From Polynucleobacter sp. 80A-SIGWE (GTDB taxonomy: Bacteria > Pseudomonadota > Gammaproteobacteria > Burkholderiales > Burkholderiaceae): a stretch of DNA of 64,000 bases. How positions within the stretch are numbered: position 1 is the first letter of the stretch; every line of letters begins with the position of its first letter. A program made the translations under genes and the position numbers. The DNA is taken from contig NZ_JACVOR010000002.1 in NCBI RefSeq assembly GCF_018882295.1, positions 744,001 through 808,000 of the forward strand, written 5' to 3'. Under the pieces are notes generated by a model. It worked only from the letters and a program-made list of their open reading frames with translations, made no database searches and had not been told where the DNA came from. Below are positions 57,840 to 64,000 of this stretch, in pieces.

Positions 57840-58624
57840 TTCCGCAATACGCGAGCGCGCTACTCATTTCTGATTTGCATCTCACGCCGTCAATGCCCTT
57901 GACGGCGCAACGATTCTTTGATTTTTGTGAAAAGGATGCTCCTAAGGTAGAGGCTGTATTTATCTTGGGAGATTTATTTGAGTATTGGGTTGGAGATGAT
58001 GCAGCCCTACACTCCCCATTTCAGCAAGAAGTGAAGCATGCGCTCGCAACACTTTCAACTAAAGTTAAAACCTATTACCTTCATGGCAATCGAGACTTTT
58101 TAGTTGGAAAGCATTTCTTAAGCAAGACAGGTATGACCCTCTTGACTGATCCAAGCAAAATTAATATTGCTGGATCTGACTATGTTCTCTGTCATGGTGA
58201 CTCGCTGTGCACGGCAGACATTGGCTATCAAGTTTTCCGCGGATGGGTTCGTAAACCGTGGATCCAAAAATTATTTCTACGATTGCCTTTAAATTGGCGT
58301 CGCTCCATTGCAAATCATTTACGTAGCAATAGTGGCGTGCAATATCAACGTGCCATGGGTTCTTCTCCAGAAGTAGCGCAAGCTAAAACAGATGTCACCT
58401 TGGCAGCCTGCGCTGCTGTCCTGAGAGATCAGACTGGCAATCAATTGATTCACGGACATACCCATCTACCCAAGCACCATCAAGAGCGCCTACAAGACCA
58501 AGAATGGCAGCGCTGGGTGTTATCAGACTGGGATTTAGATCACCCCGAAAGCGGGCGACCACGTGCGAGCGCACTTCTCATTAATCAAGATGGCGTACGT
58601 TACGCCGATCTGATCAAAAACTAA
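57836..58624 (+). CDS. lpxH: UDP-2,3-diacylglucosamine diphosphatase LpxH
   Basis: Lipid A pathway: cleaves UDP-2,3-diacyl-GlcN to lipid X. 262 aa calcineurin-like phosphoesterase. Metal-binding motifs: [35 protein letters not shown] and HGHTHLPKH. The start overlaps the ppiB stop codon (ATGA). Single-gene pathway step of the outer membrane. Confidence 0.94.
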   Translation: MIPQYASALLISDLHLTPSMPLTAQRFFDFCEKDAPKVEAVFILGDLFEYWVGDDAALHSPFQQEVKHALATLSTKVKTYYLHGNRDFLVGKHFLSKTGMTLLTDPSKINIAGSDYVLCHGDSLCTADIGYQVFRGWVRKPWIQKLFLRLPLNWRRSIANHLRSNSGVQYQRAMGSSPEVAQAKTDVTLAACAAVLRDQTGNQLIHGHTHLPKHHQERLQDQEWQRWVLSDWDLDHPESGRPRASALLINQDGVRYADLIKN

Positions 58625-58637
58625 TACTGCCGCCTAA

Positions 58638-59426
58638 TTAACAGGTGGAATATTTAGAGAGGCACTGCACCATCTGAGCAAAGATGCGTGGGTTTGCACA
58701 CATTACTTCACCGCTTTGCAAGAAGCCTTCTTCGCCACGGTAATTGCCGATTAAGCCACCGGCCTCAGTAATCAATAAAGCGCCTGCAGCCATATCCCAT
58801 GGCTTGAGATCGCTCTCAAAAAATCCATCGTAACGACCAGCTGCAACATAAGCTAAATCTAGTGATGCAGCACCAGGGCGACGAAGACCAGCACATTGAC
58901 GAGACATGTCGCCAAAGATTTTTAAATACTTTTCTAAGTCTTGATCTTCGCGATATGGGAAACCGGTGCCAAGTAAGGAATTAGCCAAACGATCTTGAGT
59001 GGCAACGCGCAAACGCCGACGATCTAAATACGCACCTGCACCGCGAGTAGCAGTAAAGAGTTCATCACGAGTTGGGTCATAGACCACAGCCTGCTGAGTT
59101 ACACCATTCACAGCTAAGGCAATCGAAACCGCATATTGCGGGAAACCGTGAATAAAGTTTGTTGTGCCATCTAATGGATCAATGATCCATACGTTTTCAG
59201 CATCTGCATTTTGAGCGCCAGTCTCTTCAGCCAAAAAGCCGTGAGTTGGGTAAGCCTCGCTGAGCGTTTCAATAATGGCCGCTTCAGCCTGTCTGTCCAC
59301 CTCGGTTACAAAGTCATTATGTTGTTTGCGGTCAACCTGGAGTCGCTCTAAATTCAGAGAGGCTCTATTAATCACGGTTCCGGCACGACGGGCAGCCTTA
59401 ACGGCCACATTTAACATGGGATGCAT
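58638..59426 (-). CDS. suhB: Inositol-1-monophosphatase family protein SuhB
   Basis: 262 aa from the ATG at 59426, giving MHPMLNVAV as in E. coli SuhB; a longer frame is not supported. Mg-binding motifs: EET (67-69) and DPLDGTTNF (83-91), plus [16 protein letters not shown]. coli SuhB has inositol phosphatase activity and also takes part in the rRNA antitermination complex. Convergent with lpxH (13-base gap), divergent from trmJ. Confidence 0.92.
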   Translation of the reverse strand: MHPMLNVAVKAARRAGTVINRASLNLERLQVDRKQHNDFVTEVDRQAEAAIIETLSEAYPTHGFLAEETGAQNADAENVWIIDPLDGTTNFIHGFPQYAVSIALAVNGVTQQAVVYDPTRDELFTATRGAGAYLDRRRLRVATQDRLANSLLGTGFPYREDQDLEKYLKIFGDMSRQCAGLRRPGAASLDLAYVAAGRYDGFFESDLKPWDMAAGALLITEAGGLIGNYRGEEGFLQSGEVMCANPRIFAQMVQCLSKYSTC

Positions 59427-59556
59427 AGTATTGATGGACAAATTAAATAAGAACAAGCTCACCAGATTGCAAACTGCATGACAATAAGGAGCTAACACCC
59501 TGATTCTAAACGATTGCCCATTTGAACTCCCAAGCCCCTAAAGAAATCTTTTCAAT

Positions 59557-60306
59557 ATGAATACCGCTCAGGCACAGTTATTACGCTGGGTTCTAGTTGA
59601 AACCAGCCACCCAGGAAATGTGGGCTCGGCTGCTCGCGCACTCAAAACCATGGGGTTTAGTGATCTGCGGCTGATTTCACCGAAGATCCCGGGGGTTGCT
59701 CAGACACCCGAGGCCATTGCTTTAGCAAGCGGCGCCGGCGATATCCTGGAATCCAGCCAGGAATCCCCCTCCCTAGAGTCCGCGGTTCAAGACTGCGCCC
59801 TAGTCCTAGGCTTAACTAGTCGTGATCGTGAATTTGGGCCGCCAGCCATAAACTGGCAAGATGCCCGCTCCCTAATTCAGGCTGCTATTGCCGGCAATCA
59901 GCGGGTTGCACTCCTGTTTGGCCCAGAACGGACTGGTCTAGATAATCATCATCTATCGCTTTGCACGCATCGGGTATGGCTTGATGCAAACCCACTGTAC
60001 CCCTCATTGAACCTCGCTCAAGCTTTGATGGTCTGCGCCTTCACACTCAGGGAGTCCTTGGCCGGTGATTTGGAGGCATCGCCATCAGACTCGAATACTG
60101 AACAGGTAGATTATGCGGATCCAGCTGCTGTAGCGGCTATGTTGGAGCACTGGCGCGAGGGGCTTCAGGCCATTGGCTATCTTGACCCTGCCAATCCCAA
60201 GAAGCTCATGCCTCGTTTGCAAGCCCTCTTTGCCAGAACTCGCCTCCAGAAAGAAGAAATCGATCTTCTGCGCGGGATTGCCAAGCAGATGCTCTTGAGA
60301 AAATAA
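59557..60306 (+). CDS. trmJ: tRNA (cytidine/uridine-2'-O-)-methyltransferase TrmJ
   Basis: SPOUT-class methyltransferase that 2'-O-methylates position 32 of certain tRNAs. 249 aa. Family motifs: ETSHPGNVGSAARALKTMGF region, LLFGPERTGLDN and LYPSLNLAQALMV. It lies 29 bases before cysE. In many gammaproteobacteria trmJ is next to suhB or iscR; here the suhB/trmJ divergence is kept. Confidence 0.94.
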   Translation: MNTAQAQLLRWVLVETSHPGNVGSAARALKTMGFSDLRLISPKIPGVAQTPEAIALASGAGDILESSQESPSLESAVQDCALVLGLTSRDREFGPPAINWQDARSLIQAAIAGNQRVALLFGPERTGLDNHHLSLCTHRVWLDANPLYPSLNLAQALMVCAFTLRESLAGDLEASPSDSNTEQVDYADPAAVAAMLEHWREGLQAIGYLDPANPKKLMPRLQALFARTRLQKEEIDLLRGIAKQMLLRK

Positions 60307-60335
60307 ATTCAGCCTTTACCCGTTAAAATCGCACT

Positions 60336-61103
60336 ATGTTTAATTCGCTTTTCGACCAAGTCGACTCCATCATTGTTCGTGACCCTGCTGCTAGAAATCG
60401 CTTAGAGGTCATTACCTGCTATCCAGGTTTGCATGCTGTATGGATTCATCGGGTATCCCATGGTCTTTGGAACTTAGGTCTCAAGTGGATTGCACGACTT
60501 CTGTCGATGCTAGCTCGCTTTGTTACCGGCATTGAAATTCATCCTGGCGCGAAAATCGGTCGTCGGGTATTTTTAGATCACGGCCTAGGCATCGTCATTG
60601 GCGAGACTACAGAGATTGGTGATGATTGCACCATTTATCAAGGTGTCACCCTGGGTGGAACTTCTCTATACAAAGGTGTGAAGCGTCACCCTACTTTAGG
60701 TAAAGGCGTTGTTATTAGCGCAGGTGCCAAAGTGCTCGGGGGCTTCACTGTGGGCGATGGTGCACGCGTTGGATCTAATGCCGTAGTTCTCAAAGAAATT
60801 CCGGCTGGAGCAACTGCAGTGGGCATTCCTGCGCGCATCTTGCACCCAGATTTGCCGCAGGCAAGTACACCAGATAGCAAGGCCAAAGAATACTTTTCTG
60901 CTTATGGCGTAACACCAAATGTAGATGACCCAGTGTCTATGGCATTAAAAGGTTTGATTGATGCCACCCTTGAACAAGAGGCCAAAATTGCTATGCTTGA
61001 GAAGGCGCTCGCAAAATTGAGCAACACGCCAGCATCCGATGCCAGCGAATCCAGCGACACCAAGCGTGATCTGGGCGCTTTAAAAGAATGGCTTAAAGAG
61101 TAA
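60336..61103 (+). CDS. cysE: Serine O-acetyltransferase
   Basis: Acetylates serine to O-acetylserine for cysteine synthesis. 255 aa. N-terminal helical part, then a left-handed beta-helix of hexapeptide repeats ([23 protein letters not shown] region; [28 protein letters not shown]). The C-terminal ~80 residues add a helical tail rich in Ala/Lys. Convergent with the SlyD-like gene (1 base apart). Confidence 0.94.
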   Translation: MFNSLFDQVDSIIVRDPAARNRLEVITCYPGLHAVWIHRVSHGLWNLGLKWIARLLSMLARFVTGIEIHPGAKIGRRVFLDHGLGIVIGETTEIGDDCTIYQGVTLGGTSLYKGVKRHPTLGKGVVISAGAKVLGGFTVGDGARVGSNAVVLKEIPAGATAVGIPARILHPDLPQASTPDSKAKEYFSAYGVTPNVDDPVSMALKGLIDATLEQEAKIAMLEKALAKLSNTPASDASESSDTKRDLGALKEWLKE

Positions 61104-61104
61104 T

Positions 61105-61695
61105 TTAATGCAGGGTCGGTGATGAGTTACCAGGCTTGGAAATATCTCCTGTAAATTCATCATCACCATCATCGGAATCATCAGGCATTCCAAATGCAAA
61201 TGCCTCACCACCCTCAGGATGGCGATTCTCAATCTCTTCATCGGTAGCAGCGCGAATGTCCTCTACCTGAACCCAGAATCGGAGTGCCATGCCAGCAAGT
61301 GGATGATTTCCATCTAGTACAACTTGACTGTCAGCAACATCGGTAACGGTATAAATCAAGGGTTCATCATCCACATCGGCAGAATCACTCTCGTCTTCAG
61401 CATCGGGGACGCCCTCGAACTGCATACCCACTTCTAAAGGCTCAGGAAAACGCGCGCGTGGCTCGATTTTTAATAACTCAGGATCGTACTCACCAAAGGC
61501 CTCGCTTGGCTCAAGCTGAATACTGGCCTCATAGCCCACGTCCTGACCATCTAATAAGGTTTCAATCTTGGGAAAAGTGCCCTCATACCCACCATGCAGG
61601 TATACCATCGGAGAATCTGGTTCCTCGATAATATTGTTTTGCGCATCGGTTAATTTGTAGCGCAGGGATACAACGGTATTTTTTTCGATCTTCAT
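61105..61695 (-). CDS. FKBP-type peptidyl-prolyl isomerase, SlyD-like
   Basis: Cytosolic isomerase/chaperone, 196 aa from the ATG at 61695 (MKIEKNTVVSLRYKL, matching the SlyD N-terminus). FKBP core with the insert-in-flap domain (VGYEASIQLEPSEAFGEYDPEL) and the C-terminal flap (DGNHPLAGMALRF). It has extra acidic stretches (DAEDESDSADVDDE and DSDDGDDE) and lacks the His/Cys-rich nickel tail of E. coli SlyD. The start is 44 bases from the divergent roxA start. Confidence 0.88.
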   Translation of the reverse strand: MKIEKNTVVSLRYKLTDAQNNIIEEPDSPMVYLHGGYEGTFPKIETLLDGQDVGYEASIQLEPSEAFGEYDPELLKIEPRARFPEPLEVGMQFEGVPDAEDESDSADVDDEPLIYTVTDVADSQVVLDGNHPLAGMALRFWVQVEDIRAATDEEIENRHPEGGEAFAFGMPDDSDDGDDEFTGDISKPGNSSPTLH

Positions 61696-61739
61696 GCGTA
61701 ATTCATTCAACATTGTGTTTTAGACAGCTTTTTACTTAT

Positions 61740-62966
61740 ATGACTGCATTTTACTTGAGCAAGCCCTACGATCCGCCACAGGCACCCCAAAACCTTCCAC
61801 TAGATCGCCCATGGGCTCTTCTAGGGGGCAATAGCCCTCAGCAGTTCATGAAATCCTATTGGCATAAAAAGCCACTTTTAGTCCGCGGCGCTATCCCCGC
61901 CTTTGAACTCGCCAAGCGCATGGGCGAACCACTGGACAGTGCAATATCTGCTGAAGACTTATTCAAAATATCAAGCAACGACGCGGTTGAATCTAGGTTC
62001 ATCAAAGCAAAGCCTTGGGCCTTTACGGATGGTCCATTCAAAAAGAAATCGATCCCTTCACTTGACTCACCAGACTGGACTCTACTGCTTCAAGGAATGG
62101 AAGCACGACATCCTGCTGCTGCAAAAATTCTTTCTTGGTTTCGCTTTATTCCAGATGCGCGCTTAGATGATTTGATGATCAGCATTGCTGGTCCTGGTGG
62201 TGGCGTTGGTCCGCACTTTGATTCTTACGATGTATTTTTAATTCAGATGTCAGGGCGCAGACGTTGGCGCATTTCAGAGCAGAAGGATTTAAGCCTGAAC
62301 CCCGACCTTCCATTGAAGATTTTGAAGCGCTTTCAAGTCGAACAAGAGTGGGATCTGGAGCCGGGTGACATGCTTTATCTGCCACCACACATTGCCCATG
62401 ATGGCATTGCCTTGGATGCAGGTTGTCAGACCTGGTCGGTTGGATTTAGAGCCCAAAGCTATAAAGAAATATTGCAGGAAGGTTTATGGCGTTTAGCAGA
62501 ATCTCTTGAAGATATTCCAGAGTTAGAAAAGCGCTTTGCTGACCCCAAGCAAACCGCAACTTCTCAAGCTGAGCAACTTCCGCAAGAGCTCATTAAACAA
62601 GTAGCGCAAAAATTAAATAGCTTAAAACTGGACCGCATAGAAAACTTCCTCCCTGGAATTGCAGCCTACCTCAGCGAGCCAAAACCCCAGGCCTATTTTG
62701 ACGGAAGTGCGCACGATCTTTCGCCTGAAGAATTTGTGATTCAGCTTGCCAAAAAAGCTGTAAAGCCACACCCTCAAACAAGACTCTTAGTTTTAGGCGC
62801 CAAGGTGTATTGCAATGGTGAAGATGTAACTACAGGGCAAGCTAGTGGGATAAAAAAGGTCTGGCGCGCACTTGCCGCTAAGAAGCAATTTAAGGGCTCT
62901 ATGGGTAAGATTGAGGCAAATAATAGCCTTTTTGACGCATTTGAGGCCGGCTGGTTGGTTTTTTAA
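61740..62966 (+). CDS. roxA: Ribosomal protein L16 arginine hydroxylase RoxA (cupin/JmjC)
   Basis: Fe(II)/2-oxoglutarate oxygenase that hydroxylates an arginine of ribosomal protein L16 (YcfD in E. coli). 408 aa from the ATG at 61740. Iron ligands His159 and Asp161 in GPHFDSYDVF and His220 in PPHIAHDG. N-terminal WHKKPLLVRGA is typical. C-terminal winged-helix region beyond ~290 fits the ribosomal oxygenase family. Confidence 0.92.
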   Translation: MTAFYLSKPYDPPQAPQNLPLDRPWALLGGNSPQQFMKSYWHKKPLLVRGAIPAFELAKRMGEPLDSAISAEDLFKISSNDAVESRFIKAKPWAFTDGPFKKKSIPSLDSPDWTLLLQGMEARHPAAAKILSWFRFIPDARLDDLMISIAGPGGGVGPHFDSYDVFLIQMSGRRRWRISEQKDLSLNPDLPLKILKRFQVEQEWDLEPGDMLYLPPHIAHDGIALDAGCQTWSVGFRAQSYKEILQEGLWRLAESLEDIPELEKRFADPKQTATSQAEQLPQELIKQVAQKLNSLKLDRIENFLPGIAAYLSEPKPQAYFDGSAHDLSPEEFVIQLAKKAVKPHPQTRLLVLGAKVYCNGEDVTTGQASGIKKVWRALAAKKQFKGSMGKIEANNSLFDAFEAGWLVF

Positions 62967-62991
62967 CTCCCGATTGGGAGATGGCTATAAT
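62963..62991 (+). promoter_or_regulatory. Promoter of the Ala/Pro-rich lipoprotein gene
   Basis: TTAACT (62963-62968), 17 bases, perfect TATAAT (62986-62991). The -35 overlaps the roxA stop codon. A start near 62998 leaves a leader of about 84 bases that is almost wholly base-paired. Confidence 0.65.
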
Positions 62992-62999
62992 GTTTGCTG

Positions 63000-63055
63000 G
63001 AAAGTACCTAAGGGGTAACCCTGTACTTTCTAAGTATTAATAACCGGTTATTAAT
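63000..63055 (+). promoter_or_regulatory. Two-hairpin 5' leader of the lipoprotein gene
   Basis: Hairpin 1: GAAAGTAC (63000-63007) pairs with GTACTTTC (63023-63030), enclosing a 3-base bulge and an AGGG/CCCT stem closed by a GTAA tetraloop. Hairpin 2 is a 20-base perfect palindrome (63036-63055, each arm ATTAATAACC). The ribosome binding site (AGAGGAA, 63068-63074) is left unpaired downstream. Confidence 0.6.
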
Positions 63056-63081
63056 GATAATTTTTTAAGAGGAAATTACAA

Positions 63082-63261
63082 ATGAAGAAGTCACTCGCAC
63101 TCGTAGCAATGTTGGCAATCGCTTTGGCCGCTTGCGGTAAAAAAGAAGAAGCAAAACCTGTAGAAGCTGCTCCTGCTGCTCCTGCTGCTGCTCCTGCTGC
63201 TGACGCTCCTGCTGCTGCTCCAGCTGCACCTGCTGCTCCAGCTGCTGACGCTAAGAAGTAA
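63082..63261 (+). CDS. Small Ala/Pro-rich lipoprotein, 59 aa
   Basis: 59-residue frame with AGAGGAA upstream. Signal peptide MKKSLALVAMLAIALAAC, lipidated at Cys18 (LAAC), then KKEEAKPVE and a low-complexity A/P tail (APAAAPAADAPAAAP...) ending DAKK. The mature part is an extended, likely disordered spacer of about 42 residues. A promoter, a structured leader and a strong terminator make it a well-defined single gene. Resembles small, abundant lipoproteins that tether or coat the outer membrane; no family recognised. Confidence 0.8.
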   Translation: MKKSLALVAMLAIALAACGKKEEAKPVEAAPAAPAAAPAADAPAAAPAAPAAPAADAKK

Positions 63262-63276
63262 TCTTCTTCTTGAAGA

Positions 63277-63304
63277 AAAAAAGCCGCTGAAAAGCGGCTT
63301 TTTT
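63277..63304. terminator. Terminator between the lipoprotein gene and bamC
   Basis: Perfect 12-base stem AAAAAAGCCGCT (63277-63288) and AGCGGCTTTTTT (63293-63304) with a GAAA tetraloop. Symmetric A/T runs let it act on both convergent genes. Confidence 0.92.
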
Positions 63305-63332
63305 ATTGTCCATTATTTTTGAATCTAATTGA

Positions 63333-64000
63333 CTATCGAGACATCTGCTCCGTAAGCAAAGTCAAGAGCTGTAATCCAGCCGCAGTATTTTCTGGTTTAC
63401 CGTCAGCGCCTTGAACATAGATATTTGAAGAATTCTCACCGGTTGATTTAACCAGTACGAGATACTTCTTAGCCTTGAGGCTAGAGTCATCTTTACTGCT
63501 AAATAAATTGGAGAAGAATCCTTTGGTATCACCCAAATCCTTTGGATTAACATAACGAACATAGTAAACACCGTTCGCACGATTGCGATCTTCAACAGTA
63601 AAGTTAGAACGATCCAAAGCGAGCCCTGTGTCACGCCATGTGCGATCAAAGCCTGCAGCCATTTCAATATGGGCGGTATTAACACCCTCCTGCACCAACT
63701 TAGCTTTCGGTGCCTTCGGGGCTAACGGAGCTGCAATTTGAGCCTTGGCCATCTCCTGAGTCATACCAAGACGTTCCATTAAACGAGCCAAAAATGCTGC
63801 TTCAAGTTCAGGATCATTTGGGCGAGCAGTCCAAACGGTGTAGTTACAAGCATCGCTATTATCGCGCACGCATTTTTCAATCATGCCGCGTTGAGTAATA
63901 TACACTTCAGTTTGATTTGGCTTACTTGCTTCCAGGCGAGTTTTATAGCGATCCCGCTCCCCTGTGTCGTAGATGGAATCCAGGACGCTACTCAGCGCCT
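63333..64000 (-). CDS. bamC: Outer membrane assembly lipoprotein BamC, N-terminus outside window
   Basis: The frame stays open to base 64000, so the true start and signal peptide are beyond the window; about 222 codons are seen. Conserved BamC segments: DSIYDTGERDRYKTRLE, TEVYITQRG (upstream end) and the second helix-grip domain with FDRTWRDTGLALDRSNFTVEDRNRANGVYYVRYVNP. Accessory lipoprotein of the BAM complex, partner of BamD, which is also in this window but 54 kb away. Confidence 0.9.
   Translation of the reverse strand, partial: ALSSVLDSIYDTGERDRYKTRLEASKPNQTEVYITQRGMIEKCVRDNSDACNYTVWTARPNDPELEAAFLARLMERLGMTQEMAKAQIAAPLAPKAPKAKLVQEGVNTAHIEMAAGFDRTWRDTGLALDRSNFTVEDRNRANGVYYVRYVNPKDLGDTKGFFSNLFSSKDDSSLKAKKYLVLVKSTGENSSNIYVQGADGKPENTAAGLQLLTLLTEQMSR

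Larger units (their letters stand above)
63077..63304 (+). other. Compact single-gene transcript (SD region to terminator)
   Basis: The gene, its coding A/P repeats (GCTCCTGCTGCT units) and the terminator lie in one block with no neighbour inside it, so a short monocistronic mRNA of about 310 bases is expected from the promoter at 62986. Confidence 0.4.

Noticed and set aside
63170-63255. GCT/CCT triplet array as a DNA repeat element
   Set aside because: It is explained by coding of an Ala/Pro-rich tail with a preferred GCT codon.

Overview
The window reads as one stretch of ordinary chromosome from a free-living freshwater Burkholderiales bacterium, most probably Polynucleobacter or a close relative. 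This rests on remembered family resemblance: betaproteobacterial gene orders (phaR-rimO, tsaB-rimI, thiCOSGE, yqjDEK-like), moderate base composition (mid-40s % G+C by eye) and tight packing. About 65 protein genes, three tRNA genes (Arg-CCU, Asn-GUU, Ser-GCU), one TPP riboswitch and several clear terminators are visible. No insertion sequence, prophage, CRISPR array or rRNA was seen. The window starts inside serB and ends inside bamC.

Layout. 1-9.4 kb: the 3' part of serB, then a leftward block rluD-pgeF-phaC-phaB-phaR-rimO-bktB that carries polyhydroxyalkanoate synthesis with its regulator and thiolase, with bamD diverging from rluD. 9.4-14.2 kb: alr, lplT, then tsaB-rimI-holD. 13.8-21.8 kb: a leftward methylmalonyl-CoA operon (mutase, MeaB GTPase, propionyl-CoA carboxylase beta and alpha, and a VOC protein that may be the epimerase) with a divergent GntR/FadR-type regulator. 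21.9-27.1 kb: two c-type cytochromes, then a CoxD/CoxE-like AAA ATPase and VWA pair, RidA, a MocA-like nucleotidyltransferase and XdhC. This looks like a maturation set for a molybdenum hydroxylase whose structural genes are not in the window. 27.2-34.3 kb: parC/parE, then a class III CoA-transferase, an MFS transporter and a 46-aa membrane peptide. 34.3-41.8 kb: tRNA-Arg with DnaA-box-like sites, a Nudix hydrolase, a TPP riboswitch and thiC-thiO-thiS-thiG-thiE, convergent thiD, and tRNA-Asn. 41.8-50.7 kb: trhP, membrane and outer-membrane proteins of unknown role, fadD, the divergent mtn/apt pair, a yqjK/E/D-like envelope cluster, a zinc-ribbon/Smr protein, a 59-aa HTH/zinc peptide and tRNA-Ser. 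50.7-64 kb: lysC, tilS, accA, an AlkA-type glycosylase, cysS, a TPR lipoprotein, ppiB, lpxH, suhB, trmJ, cysE, an SlyD-like isomerase, the ribosomal oxygenase roxA, a 59-aa Ala/Pro-rich lipoprotein with a strikingly structured leader, and bamC.

How it fits together. Propionyl-CoA carboxylase, mutase, thiolase, PhaB/PhaC and FadD describe a cell that moves acyl-CoA units between fatty acids, propionate and storage polymer. The thiamine block is a complete riboswitch-controlled pathway. The least explained parts are the orphan Mo-hydroxylase maturation set, the small HTH/zinc gene beside tRNA-Ser, the DnaA-box pair beside tRNA-Arg and the double-hairpin leader at 63.0 kb.
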